DNA of 64,000 nucleotides, taken from positions 54,534,097-54,598,096 of the forward strand of contig NC_073746.1 in the NCBI RefSeq assembly GCF_029784135.1. Reading direction: 5' to 3'. Position 1 is the first letter of the stretch, and each line of letters opens with the position of its first letter. Position numbers and translations under genes: made by a program. This document shows positions 45,501-54,767 of the stretch, piece after piece. This DNA is from Toxorhynchites rutilus septentrionalis (lineage: Eukaryota; Arthropoda; Insecta; Diptera; Culicidae). Under the pieces are notes generated by a model. The model saw only the letters and a program-made list of their open reading frames with translations. It did no database searches and was not told the origin of the DNA.

Positions 45501-47970
45501 TCTGAGGGAGTCAAAAACCATTCTCGAGTTTGAATCTGGTTCCTCAATCAAAACCTTGGGATTGCTGTGGGAACCAGCATCAGACTTTATCAGTTATAAT
45601 GTTCCTGATTGGTCACCTATTGAAAGATATACAAAACGAATTATGTTGTCGCGGATGTCGAGGCTATTTGACCCACTTGGATTGTTGGGTCCTCTCGTTG
45701 TGACTGCAAAAATCACAATGCAGCTCGTATGGAAGGAACAAATTCCATGGGACAGTACCTTGCCCCCTGTCATTCGTCAAATGTGGGAAGAATATCAAGT
45801 ACAAGTAGCCCAAATCAGAAACATACGCATTCCACGATTTGTATTGTCCCTCTGCAAAAATAGTGCATTGCAGATGCACGGATTCTGCGATGCTTCCATG
45901 CAGGCCTACGGAGCATGCATATACGTACGATCTATTGCTCCTGACGAATATTGTACTGTTCGCCTGATCGCCACCAAATCTCGTGTCGCTCCCCTAGAAG
46001 TGAAGTCGATCGCTCGACTAGAGCTGTGCGCAGCTCTTTTGCTTTCGCAACTAACCAATACCGTTTTGGATAGCATTGGTCGCGTCCAAGAGATATTTCT
46101 GTGGACCGACTCTACTATAGTCTTACACTGGCTAGCGGCGACACCGTCAACTTGGCAGACCTTTGTCGCGAACAGAGTCGCCGAAATACAACGACTTACA
46201 CCCAATGTAGTTTGGAGACACGTTCCCAGTTTGGAAAATCCCGCCGATCTGCTTTCGAGAGGGATGATCTCAAAGGATCTAATGGACAGCTCGTTGTGGT
46301 GGAATGGGCCGGAATGGTTAGCTACAACCAACCACCTTTGGCCTGATAACATTCGTCCTTCCCAGCAAGTTGCAGATCAATTTTTGGAATCTCGCAAAAT
46401 ATCACTCCATTCATCGTGTTCACCGTCTGAGTTAATTGAACAATATTCCTCATTGACAAAATTACTCCGCATAGCATCTCTCTGTCGTCGTTTTGCACAC
46501 AACAGTGGTTCTGGCAATGTACGTCGTCTGGGTCCACTCACGAAGCTAGAAATAAGACAAACATTGTTGTCACTGATACGACTAGTCCAGGAACAGCATT
46601 TTTCTGCAGAAATAAGCGCTCTCGCTGCGGGAAGATCTGTATCTCGTTCATCGCGTCTACGTTACCTCCACCCCATGCTACAGAATGGCCTCATTCAAGT
46701 TGGTGGCCGGTTACATTTTGCCAAGATTTCGCCTGACAGGAAGTTTCCTTTCGTGTTACCGGATAAAAATCCGTTAACTTCTTTAATTGCAGACACAATA
46801 CACCAACAAACGCTGCACGGAGGATCACAACTGCTCCTGTCGACCATTCGTCACGAATTTTGGCCGTTAGGAGGTCGAAATCTGGCCAGAAAGACCGTCC
46901 ACAATTGCGTGACATGTGCAAAGGCAAAGCCTCGAACCATTGAGCAACTTATGGGTCAACTCCCACCGGAAAGAGTTTCACCAGCATATCCATTCCAGTT
47001 TGTAGGAATAGATTACGCCGGACCCATTTACCTACGACCAAACACACGGAAAGGAGCACCTATTAAGGCTTACGTAGCGGTGTTTGTTTGCCTGGTGGTG
47101 AAGGCATCACATCTCGAACTAGTAACCGACTTAACTTCAGCTGCTTTCATCGCCGCACTTCGCCGGTTCATAGCCCGACGCGGGGTGCCAACTACCGTGT
47201 ACTGTGATAACGCCACTAATTTCACAGCAGCGCAACGTGAGCTAAAAGAGCTACGCCAACAGTTTCTTTCACAGAAACACAAGGAAGCAGTACACAACGA
47301 AGCCAGCACACTCAAGATCGAGTTTCACTTCATCCCGCCACATGCCCCAACGTTCGGTGGCCTGTGGGAGGCGTGCGTGAAGTCTTTCAAACACCACCTC
47401 CGCAGAATAGTGGGGAATAGTCTACTCTCAGCTGAAGCCGTTTCCACAGTGTTGGCTCAAATCGAAGGCGTTTTAAACTCTCGGCCAATAACTCCCCTCT
47501 CGTCTGACCCAAGCGATCTACAGGCCTTAACGCCAGGTCATTTTTTGATTGGCCGTCCGATTCTGACATTACCAGAACCTGACCTCTCGGAGATACCGAC
47601 GTCTCGGCTTGATATGTGGCAGAAGATGCAGCTTTTAACTCAGCACTTTTGGAGACGTTGGCAGGACGAATACTTGTCCACGTTGCAGACTCGCTACAGG
47701 TGGACAACAGTCAACCAAAACCTCCTCATTGGATCAATCGTGCTTATACGGGATGATAATCAACCAATAGGGAAATGGTCCATGGGGAGGGTTACGGATG
47801 TTCACCCAGGAGAGGATGGACTCGTGCGGGTTGCCACCCTCAGGATACCCAGCGGAAAATTAATAAAGCGTCCGATAACCAAAATCTGTCGACTACCAGT
47901 GGAAGTGGATGCTGTCACCGTAGCCGAGCGTCCACAATCAACGACCGAACCTCCAGCACAAACCGTATAA
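42595..47970 (+). CDS. BEL/Pao Gag-Pol polyprotein, 1791 residues
   Basis: One uninterrupted frame. Coiled N-terminus, then gag core (YPELKLPEFSGKLADWQSFH, about residue 121), zinc knuckles CHSCGQNHYLANC (about 346) and CLNCLRTSSHICKNC with a following CRKCERKHH. Protease LLDCGSQCNFIS (about 508), with Cys where many relatives have Ser. RT with VVTADIAKMYRQI (about 840) and catalytic FYMDDLLTG (about 919). RNase H with FCDASMQAYGACIYV (about 1097) and FLWTDSTIVLHWL. Integrase with HHCC zinc (CVTCAKAKP), D-D-E residues in VGIDYAGP, YCDNATNF and FGGLWEACVK, and a C-terminal DUF5641-like domain. Length and order are those of complete BEL elements. All catalytic motifs seem intact. Confidence 0.95.
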   Translation: MSQIEQKISDDITAMQARVDNITRSMRRIEEFTKRFDAEKDSGQVSVRLARLDELFEHYGETVLKLQLLSPVSKKEYEGLLDDAEERFYRCKSILTNVLPKQPATNQSRSNQTVTQINHVKYPELKLPEFSGKLADWQSFHDSFDAAVNSCAQLSAVQKFQYLKSTLKGEALRLIDPLAVSSENYPLAWKTLVNRYNNKRLLIKCHIKALFDTPAMRRESPESLLELVDSFERNISILKRLGEPADRWSSILVYQLSLRLDNRTLREWEHHASRDTAREDGAINDGMPSYVCMIQFLQDYARVLQSLSPVSQISQQTSYRTVETKTKMKSSVYHAAEFSSSSSPSCHSCGQNHYLANCPKFRRLSPRERLDFAKGHRLCLNCLRTSSHICKNCPSSNCRKCERKHHTLLHLPPLESSHTDQQTSHLPIVANLNQPGPPPVLPSTQVRQSALCPTVNQTAHFANSGNDIGVSSNLSESLAAHLNCGSDLVLLWTALVNFEDMSGKIHPVRILLDCGSQCNFISESLRQKLSLDTVVSRVDVAGIGSSIAKVERSSVAVVSSRVAPYRKKLAFLVLPAITRALPHKTVSCIDWNIPNYVYLADPTFNIPGPIDAIIGNECFAEILRYGKINLENNNPVLQKTLFGWVVSGKCKEDINPISCHSYHISRLDSLERLVTKFWEMESCSSVDNWSPSEQECENHFKQNTTRDDRGRYVVKLPKRLELISQLRDNKYNAQRRFLALERKLEANLELKTMYHEFIHEYISMGHMREISAENDQSPQYFLPHHAVLRPESSTTKLRTVFDASCKSQSGMSLNDVLLTGPTIQQSLIALVMRFRMHAYVVTADIAKMYRQIMVHPTDQPLQRIYWRDDKNTTLKIFQLQTVTYGTNSASFLATRVLKQLAEDEKVKFPLAAPVIRSDFYMDDLLTGCEDLNKLKETCSQLVSMLDSAGFQLRKFSSNSQDVLNMIPEHLRESKTILEFESGSSIKTLGLLWEPASDFISYNVPDWSPIERYTKRIMLSRMSRLFDPLGLLGPLVVTAKITMQLVWKEQIPWDSTLPPVIRQMWEEYQVQVAQIRNIRIPRFVLSLCKNSALQMHGFCDASMQAYGACIYVRSIAPDEYCTVRLIATKSRVAPLEVKSIARLELCAALLLSQLTNTVLDSIGRVQEIFLWTDSTIVLHWLAATPSTWQTFVANRVAEIQRLTPNVVWRHVPSLENPADLLSRGMISKDLMDSSLWWNGPEWLATTNHLWPDNIRPSQQVADQFLESRKISLHSSCSPSELIEQYSSLTKLLRIASLCRRFAHNSGSGNVRRLGPLTKLEIRQTLLSLIRLVQEQHFSAEISALAAGRSVSRSSRLRYLHPMLQNGLIQVGGRLHFAKISPDRKFPFVLPDKNPLTSLIADTIHQQTLHGGSQLLLSTIRHEFWPLGGRNLARKTVHNCVTCAKAKPRTIEQLMGQLPPERVSPAYPFQFVGIDYAGPIYLRPNTRKGAPIKAYVAVFVCLVVKASHLELVTDLTSAAFIAALRRFIARRGVPTTVYCDNATNFTAAQRELKELRQQFLSQKHKEAVHNEASTLKIEFHFIPPHAPTFGGLWEACVKSFKHHLRRIVGNSLLSAEAVSTVLAQIEGVLNSRPITPLSSDPSDLQALTPGHFLIGRPILTLPEPDLSEIPTSRLDMWQKMQLLTQHFWRRWQDEYLSTLQTRYRWTTVNQNLLIGSIVLIRDDNQPIGKWSMGRVTDVHPGEDGLVRVATLRIPSGKLIKRPITKICRLPVEVDAVTVAERPQSTTEPPAQTV

Positions 47971-48031
47971 AAAAAAATATATTTGAATTGTAAAATGAAT
48001 AATGTTGAAATGACTTTCAAGGTGGCCGGCA

Positions 48032-48326
48032 TGTAAAATACAATTTAAAGCCAATTAATTTGTTGTTGAACCCTATCGAATACATAAGCCAGATATGCCA
48101 TCAGAACAAAATATTTCATGTCTATTGTTTAAATCGGCTGGTCACCACACAGATGTAATTACAATCAGTGTCAATAAAGATCTCGAAGCATCAGCATCGT
48201 CTTTCATCTCGATCTCGTTCGGCTTATTTTTCCATTATTGGAAGAAATTAAAATTTCGTCGTTTTTCGAATTAATCTCCTCTCGTACATCGCAATTCGCG
48301 AATTATACTTAGTGTCGTCTCGAACA
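48032..48326 (+). repeat. BEL element 3' LTR
   Basis: 295 bp, no visible differences from the 5' LTR. It is preceded by a purine-containing tract (AAGGTGGCCGGCA) at the position of the polypurine tract and followed by target duplication CAATC. Confidence 0.93.
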
Positions 48327-48331
48327 CAATC

Positions 48332-50744
48332 AATGCTCCTATTTTTTCTTTTTCAGTAAATTCAATGATTCGGTTCATCATTCCCCGTAGGTGAATTGAT
48401 GTCGTCATCAAAGGGATTACTATTTTGTTTTTGGAAAACTTTACGTCCTTTGTTTTTTGGTCTATCTCAAGTTCTACACTGTCTATGACGGATGGTGAAG
48501 GGTGATCAATCCTTTCTTCACTCGTCATTTCAGATGAACTTTGTTTCGTCGATCGTTCCATAGAACGTGTTGTTATTAGACAATTCTTGTTATTTAGTGA
48601 TTTAAGTTCTTGGATCGAAATTCGCGATAACGCGTCCGCTATCACATTTTCCGCTCCACGTTTGTAAATCACCTCGAAATCATATTCTTCTAAAGCCAAT
48701 CTAAATTTTGTTAATCGGCTTGAAGGGTCATTAAGAGAAAAAAGATATACTAAAGGTCTATGGTCAGTATATACTATAAACTTCCTTCCCCATAATAAGG
48801 TCGAAAATGTCGTATACCCCATACCATAGCCAATAGTTCTTTCTCAAGAGTAGGATAATTTTTCTCTGCTTGATTGAGCATTTTACTGGCGTACGCAACC
48901 GGTCTGTCATTACTATTAGATAGAACAGCTCCAATCGCAATACCAGATGCATCAGTGTGCAGAGAGAATGTATTGTCATTTGAAAAATTCGGAAAATCTA
49001 ATATCGGTGGGTTCATAAATCTTTTTCTAAGTTCATTGAAAGATGTTTCGCACTCATTCGTCCAGACAAATTGCATATGTTTCCTGGTGAGAAGATTTAA
49101 AGGTGCACACAAGAAAGCAAAATTCTTTATATGCTTTCTATAGTAGTTTGCAAATGTCACAAACCTTTTCACTTCGTCAGCAGTGACAGGTCTAGGCCAA
49201 TTTTTTATAGCGTCCACTTTAGCAGGATCTGGTTTGATTCCGTTCGCTGAAATAAAATGTCCTAGATAGACTAATTGTTCTTGTAGAAAGTTACACTTCG
49301 CTGGGTTTAGCTTTAAGTTAACTTCCCGTAAACTTTCAAATATCGTGATTAAGTTCTTGTTATGTTCCTCAAATGTATTACCAAATATAATAAGATCATC
49401 AAGGTAAACTAAACATTGTGTTCCATTGAGACCTGACATTGCAGTCGTCATGAGTCTTGAAAAAGTAGATGGGCTTGTTTTCAATCCCATCGGCAATCTG
49501 GTCATTTGGTATTGTCCAGTTGCTGTAGAAAATGCCGTCACAGGTCTATCTTCTGTTCTTAATTGACATTGATAGTATCCTTGTGACAAATCTAAGTGCG
49601 TAAAGTATTTAGCTCCTGCTAAGGAGTCGATCACTTCTTCAATATTTGGAAGTGGAAACTTGTCATTCTCGAGAATATTGTTGAGTTTTCGATAATCAAC
49701 AACCAGTCTCCATTTTTTAGAATCATCATCCGATTTTTTGGGTACAAGTAAAATCGGGCAGTTCCATTCAGAACGAGTTTTTTCAATAATCCCGTCTGAT
49801 AACATTTTCCCAATTTGTTTATCAATCTCCTTCTTTTGAGATTGCGGCAACCTGTATTGTTTTGAATATATTGGCTTCGCATCTTTTTTTAGATTTATTG
49901 TTGGCGTAAATATATCTGTTTTTGTTAGCTTATCATCCTTTAAACAAAAGATGTCCGCGTACTTCATACAAATTTTTCTTATCATCTGCTTCTCCTTAGT
50001 TTGCAGATGTGTCATATTAAGTTCCTTGAGCAATTCGCTTGCCCTATTTGTGTCATACTTAGGAAAATTTATATTTTCGATTTGATTATAATTCTTCAAA
50101 GGTTTGACCTCAATGTCTAATGATTTGATACATGTTGGTTTGTCCGCTATATTCACTAACCTTACTGGTATCTTACCTTGTTTAGGTGTAGCTAGTAAGT
50201 TAGCTATAAAAACTGAAGTTGTGATCTGTTTATTTAAAACCAAACAGTCTTCTTTATATTTAGTCATTACATATGTGATTATTTCTGAACGAGGAGGTAT
50301 AGTTACAAAAGCACGATTATTAGATATGAAGGGAATTACTATTGTTGTGGGATTGTTTCTCAATTCTAAAGTTAAAGAGTTGAAATTGATGATTGCGTCA
50401 TTTTGTCGTAGAAAATCTGTACCGAGTAAAGCTGGAACGCTTTCTGGTAGTTTCTCTATAACATGTAACGTAATAGGAAATTTAAATTTCTTGTGTCCTA
50501 AATTCACATCAATTGTTCCAATGGAACAAGATGTACCATTTATGCCATTAACTTTCAATGAATTATCCTTACAAATTGGTATATTATCTGGCACAAGTCT
50601 TTTTGATATTATTGAACAACTTGCTCCAGTATCAATAATAAAATTAATTGGATCATCTAGTAAGTTCAACGGTATTCGTAGTAATCCATTACATGAGTTA
50701 GTCACGAAAAAGTTCGCCAACCACATTGACTTCTTCTTCTTCAT
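48332..50744 (-). pseudogene. Ty3 pol: protease, RT and RNase H, one frameshift
   Basis: The frame opens as an overlap with the gag end in a different phase, as in frameshift-expressed pol. Protease FIIDTGASCSIISK; RT with KWRLVVDYRKLNNI, THLDLSQGYYQCQL, and catalytic CLVYLDDLIIFG; RNase H with LHTDASGIAIGAVLSN and YPTLEKELLAMVW. One missing base near 48785 moves the following YTDHRPLVYLFSLNDPSSRL and GAENVIADALSRI into another frame. The BEL element then interrupts pol before integrase. Confidence 0.9.
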
Positions 50745-51900
50745 TCCGCTGTTGCCTAGTATTGTTCTGTTCTGCTACATTCACGTGAGCATTATTTTGT
50801 CTGTTGCGGTTGTTAGTGTTACTATTATTGTTATTGTTGTTGTAATTGTTGCCTCTGTTCCCATTGTTATTATAATTCTGAAAATTTCCTCTGCGGAAAT
50901 TTCCACGTCCCCTGAAAAATCCGCGGCCTCGCCTGAATCCAGACGCGCGACCTCTCCAATTATTGTAGTTTCCTCTCCAATTATTGTTATGTTCTCCTCT
51001 AGTGTATTGCTGAAAATTGCACCATAAAGCCATTTCATTTCTTGGTTTCGATGTACCTGGGTTGCACTCTAAGGCGTCAGAGATAGCTTTGTTTAGGTTA
51101 GTGGGGTTTCTAGCCCTCAGCAGAAATTGCGTAGTCGGATCGTTAAGTCCTTCCACAAAAACTCTGACTGCTATCGGTTGAACAATATTCGTAGCAGCCG
51201 CTTCTGATACAAATGTGCCTTGCGACACATGTGCCGAAGCTAATTTCGTTGCCAAATTCTCTATCTCTGTCCCGAAATCCGTAATATTTTTATTCTGTTG
51301 CTTTTTTGAAAGCATTTCACTTTCCACGGCTCTTGGTGTAATTTTTACTGCAAATTTATTTTTTAATGTTAAAAAAGCTTCATCTACCGTTTTTGTATTG
51401 TCTATGGTACCGTGAGCAGCACCAGATAAAGTAATTTTCATGAATTTTATTATATCTGCCTCTGGTACTTCGGAGGAATAGTCTTTTAAGAGTTGAACAC
51501 TCTCTATGTAGCTTGCTAAAGTGTTTGCCGATCCATCGAAAGGTTTAACTACTTTAAGGGCTAGCACTAAATCAAGTTTATTCGCCATCTTATTATTATC
51601 TTCAAATAAACCGGAAATATTTACATCTATCTGGTTGTCAATGTCTTTATCTAATTTTAATAACTGAAAACTCTCTTTTATAATATGACCCAAAAATCTT
51701 ATTTTCTCTATAAATAATTTGTCTTTGCTTAGATCTTTGTTCTTATAAATCAATTTATTAATATCTTCACGTATTTTAATTAGTCGATTTCTCTTTAAAA
51801 TTTTAGTCTCTTTTTTGTGTTTGTTGAATTTCTTCAAGTTGCTGTGCAATCTGACAACTTCTTCATACAGTATAAAAAATTGTTCCATTCCACTCACCAA
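50698..51900 (-). CDS. Ty3 gag, 400 residues, RG-rich and without zinc knuckle
   Basis: Open from ATG at 51900. N-terminal basic helix-rich segment, then a capsid-like region (ANKLDLVLALKVVKPFDGSA, TLASYIESVQLLKDYSSEVP, AVRVFVEGLNDPTTQFLLRA) and an Arg/Gly/Asn-rich tail with GRASGFRRGRGFFRGRGNF and an Asn run. No CCHC knuckle is seen, which fits mdg1/412-type elements. Gag would form the particle and the RG tail would bind RNA. Its end overlaps pol by 47 bases. Confidence 0.87.
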   Translation of the reverse strand: MVSGMEQFFILYEEVVRLHSNLKKFNKHKKETKILKRNRLIKIREDINKLIYKNKDLSKDKLFIEKIRFLGHIIKESFQLLKLDKDIDNQIDVNISGLFEDNNKMANKLDLVLALKVVKPFDGSANTLASYIESVQLLKDYSSEVPEADIIKFMKITLSGAAHGTIDNTKTVDEAFLTLKNKFAVKITPRAVESEMLSKKQQNKNITDFGTEIENLATKLASAHVSQGTFVSEAAATNIVQPIAVRVFVEGLNDPTTQFLLRARNPTNLNKAISDALECNPGTSKPRNEMALWCNFQQYTRGEHNNNWRGNYNNWRGRASGFRRGRGFFRGRGNFRRGNFQNYNNNGNRGNNYNNNNNNSNTNNRNRQNNAHVNVAEQNNTRQQRNEEEEVNVVGELFRD

Positions 51901-52298
51901 CCTCTCTACGTATCAAAAATTTATGTTCCATAATTTTTCAATTCCAGCCTCCGATGCCAGTCCGATGTGAAAAACTTTCATAGCTGCATCCTCTCCTTCC
52001 AGTTGAAGTATCTTTTGGAATTCCTTGAAGTGACGAGTCTGTTGACTATTGTTGAATTACCCTCGTTTAATCGTACTATTTCTATCTCCAATCAATCGCT
52101 CACTGTATGCACAATTTCTAAACGGAAATCACAATTTCTGTATCCTTGCTTTGTCCATAACTGCATAATCACAATTTCTGTATCCATGCTTTGTCCATAA
52201 CTTCACTTAGTCCATAAATCTTCTGATTTACTATTGGCTCTAAATTCATATCATCGTTTAGTCCACAATTTTCCGCGTTTTTCCGGCACCCACTACTT

Positions 52299-52505
52299 TC
52301 ATATTTGCGCTGATAGTTGGCGAGCGGCTCGTTCAGCTACTCTTTCCGTGTGTTGCCGATTCATTTTAATCACTGCTCTTAGCACAATATATCCGGCGAA
52401 GAATAGAGCCAACACACATAGCGCCACCGTTTGTGCTGTTTGGTGGGCCTCGCTACTACTCGACGAGGTTGCCGCTACAACCTCATCGGCACTGAAAAAA
52501 CCCAT
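52299..52505 (-). CDS. Small leader ORF of the Ty3 element with one membrane segment
   Basis: 68 codons on the element sense strand, starting about 45 bp after the primer binding site: MGFFSADEVVAATSSSSSEA then a hydrophobic stretch TVALCVLALFFAGYIVLRAV and a basic C-terminus KMNRQHTERVAERAARQL. The layout is a type III single-pass membrane peptide. I do not recognise a family. It could be a chance frame, but it is well composed and sits in the leader before gag. Confidence 0.4.
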   Translation of the reverse strand: MGFFSADEVVAATSSSSSEAHQTAQTVALCVLALFFAGYIVLRAVIKMNRQHTERVAERAARQLSAQI

Positions 52506-52534
52506 TTTTCTATCACTTTAACTTATCACAAAAT

Positions 52535-52548
52535 TGGCAGGATCGCCA
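52535..52548 (-). other. Ty3 element primer binding site
   Basis: On the element strand, TGGCGATCCTGCCA lies directly after the 5' LTR. The TGGCGA start resembles the tRNA-Arg-type sites of mdg1/412 elements; the exact tRNA is not certain. Confidence 0.7.
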
Positions 52549-52808
52549 TGTGGTGTCCCAAGTAACGGACGTGATATTTTGGATTTAAAAGACTCGACTG
52601 CACGTCTCCGCAGTTGGAGTTATTCTCCATTATATTGTTTCGCTTCTCTCTTCGTACGGCTAACTCGTGTGGTGGCTACGTGACCCTTTACGCTTACTCA
52701 GCACACACGCGTTCATCGCCTGGGTGGCGTGATCGCGTTATTGCTGATCATTATGTTTGCATAAATATGATGCTTATTGCTTCTTTCGGAAGGGCCGTAT
52801 CCACCACA
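52549..52808 (-). repeat. Ty3 element 5' LTR
   Basis: 260 bp, same ends as 40026-40288. On the element strand the LTR starts TGTGGTGGATACGG. Beyond it the flank is minisatellite DNA, unlike the flank of the other LTR. Confidence 0.9.
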
Positions 52809-53014
52809 CTCTAATATAGACTTCAAAATCGTACAGCAAATTAGATGCAAGCAGCGGGTACTTTTATACTCGTTTGCGTTTTTGCAAATTGGAATGTTTC
52901 CCTAAAACAGACTTCAAAACCATGAAGCCGTGGGAAATCAACATTGCAAAATAAATGCGAGCTGCGGGTACTTTTGAACTCGCATGCGTTTCTGTAAATC
53001 GGAATGTTTTCCTA
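52809..53014. repeat. Minisatellite units next to the Ty3 LTR
   Basis: About 1.7 units of the 120-bp minisatellite also seen at 429-700: TAGACTTCAAAATCGTA..., then TTGGAATGTTTCCCTAAAAC, CCGTGGGAAATC and GCTGCGGGTACTTTTGAACTC. Interrupted on the right by a MITE. Confidence 0.65.
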
Positions 53015-53485
53015 TGAGCCCTCGCACACTGCAGACTATTTTCAGCCGATAGCTTGGTCGGGTTGGGTTGCTAGAGCAGTCGGGTTGGTCAAGAGTGCGC
53101 ACACTAGCCAACTGTCGGTCGAATATTCTCGAAAGATTCTATTCCATCGTTTGACAACGGAGAAGAGAACGGTGAAGGAAAATCAAAAAGAGATTCAGAG
53201 AGCATTGGTTGCATCTTATTCTCAGTGATTTTCACGACACCTATGTCGGATGCCAAAATTGAGAGCGAATTGAACTATCGGCCGATAAACAATTGTCGTG
53301 TGTGCGTAGATCGATGCTCGCCAGTACTGAATCAACGGAGTTTGAATGCAATCGGGAAATCTAATAAACTTTTTTATCGGCCGGTACAGAATCGGTGTAG
53401 TGTGCGCATATGCATATCGCTCCATACTGTTTAATTCGTCCGATCAATCTATCGGCCGACAAAAGTGTGTAGTCTGCGGGGGCTC
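53015..53485. mobile_element. 470-bp MITE inserted in the minisatellite
   Basis: The left end TGAGCCCTCGCACACTGCAG and the right end, reversed, GAGCCCCCGCAGACTACACA share GAGCCC, GCAGACT and a later GGCCGATAG / AGCCGATAG block, giving imperfect inverted ends of about 35 bp. The minisatellite resumes on the other side, with TA at both borders. Internally, TATCGGCCGRTA words recur. No transposase frame. Confidence 0.65.
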
Positions 53486-53830
53486 TAACACAGATTTCAA
53501 AACCATGGAGACTGAGGAAATCGGCATTGCAAAATAGATGCAAGCTGCGGCTACTTTTGTACTCGCTTGCCTTTTTGCAAATTGGAATGTTTCTCAATCA
53601 CAGATTCCAAAAAAACATGGAGCCTGGGGAAATTGGCAAAGATGCGTAAATGCAAACTACGGGTACTTTTGTGCTAGCTTGCATTTTTGCAAACCGGGAT
53701 GTATTTTCCCAATACAGATTCCGAAACCAAGAAGTTGGGAAAATCGGCATTGCAGATACATTCAAGTCAGCAATACTTTCATACCCCCAAGCATTTTTAT
53801 ACTCCGGAGTTCGTTTTGCTATCACTGTCT
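53486..53830. repeat. Minisatellite units, right block
   Basis: Three diverged units starting CTAACACAGATTTC (53485), CAATCACAGATTCC (53596) and CAATACAGATTCC (53710), each followed by a CATGGAG/AAGAAG, GGGAAAT and GGGTACTTTTGT-CTCGCTTGC pattern. Same family as 429-700. Confidence 0.65.
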
Positions 53831-54179
53831 ACAAAAGCGGGTACAAATGCAACGCTTTGGCTCGATTATTCAAGACTGCATTGGAAGACATCTTTTCATT
53901 TCGCCAGCTATCTGAACTTCTACGCATACCGTTTGATGATTGGGCAAAATGTTGATAACTATTTGCTGCGATAACTACTACCATAATGCATGAATTGACT
54001 TAAATTGGGATTTGTTGGCAATCGAATTCTTAAATAATTTCATTCATTCACTAGTTTAATTAATAATTTAATCAACACACACACACATAAAAGATAGTTC
54101 TGCGCAGCGACGATATCGTACTCAATGAGGTGGGATTATTGCTAACTGAAGAAATACAACTGATAACTAGGTATCCAGG

Positions 54180-54683
54180 TATAACCCATCCATAGTTTTT
54201 TGAAAACACCGATTTCCTTTAAATTTTGAGATCTGCGACAAAGTTCGTATGAGCCAATATTTTGCAAAGGTTATTTTATCGTGCAAAACAACATTTCGCA
54301 GGGAGTTCCGTATGGAAAATCGATACGAATATTTTCATTGACACCTTAAACCATACGTTTTGCCTCGTATTCCGGAAAAAAGTCCCAGAGTGTCGATTTT
54401 TGACAAGAAAAAAATTCGAGTTGAAATTAGTTCTCGACGTTTCGTGCAGTTCGAAGACATTTGGCATCAATTTTTTTCTTCTGAAAACCCCGACTCCCCT
54501 TGCTCCCCCCTTTGGTGATTTTTCGGGTTTCAAAAAACTCAAACTTTGACGGCTGTGCGACACTAGTAAATGAAGTACGATTGAGCTGATATTTTGCATA
54601 GGGTAGTTTTTCGTGGGAATCTACATTTTTATTCAAGTTTGCTTTGAAAATTCGAGATGGCCATTTTCATTGGCACTCTAATA
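54180..54683. mobile_element. MITE of the GTGCCAATGA family, left end eroded
   Basis: The right terminus TTTTCATTGGCACTCTAA (54664-54681) matches the 19197-19502 and 11375 elements, and the interior contains the same GGTGATTTTTCGG, AAAAACTCAAACTTTGA and GAGCCAATATTTTGCA phrases. The left boundary is estimated. It ends 85 bp before a TEP exon. Confidence 0.6.
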
Positions 54684-54767
54684 CATATTTACACATAGAA
54701 CATATTAGTACCATAGTCGCAAACAACTCAACAAAAGATGCGAAACTAATGTAAGTTTCTTGAACAG

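Larger units (their letters stand above)
41652..48326 (+). mobile_element. Full-length BEL/Pao LTR retrotransposon, apparently intact
   Basis: The element is 6675 bp with two 295-bp LTRs (41652-41946, 48032-48326) that look identical when compared base by base. The 5-bp target duplication CAATC (41647-41651 and 48327-48331) is perfect. A tRNA-type primer binding site follows the 5' LTR and a single 1791-codon frame encodes Gag-Pol. Identical LTRs plus an open frame indicate a very recent insertion, younger than the Ty3 host copy it interrupts. No envelope gene is present. Confidence 0.95.
40026..52808 (-). mobile_element. Ty3/mdg1-like LTR retrotransposon, split by a BEL element
   Basis: LTRs of 263 and 260 bp (40026-40288 and 52549-52808) begin TGTGGTG and end CCACCACA. 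Read on the minus strand the order is LTR, primer binding site, leader, gag, pol (protease, RT, RNase H, integrase), LTR. A BEL element occupies 41652-48326. The two LTRs differ at several positions and pol has a frameshift, so it is an old, inactive copy. Flanking bases (TGTTT left, CTCTA right) do not match, so I see no target duplication. Confidence 0.9.

Noticed and set aside
52809..53830. CRISPR-like array
   Set aside because: The repeats are 100-128 bp, diverged and without spacers of constant length, and the DNA is eukaryotic; it is a minisatellite.
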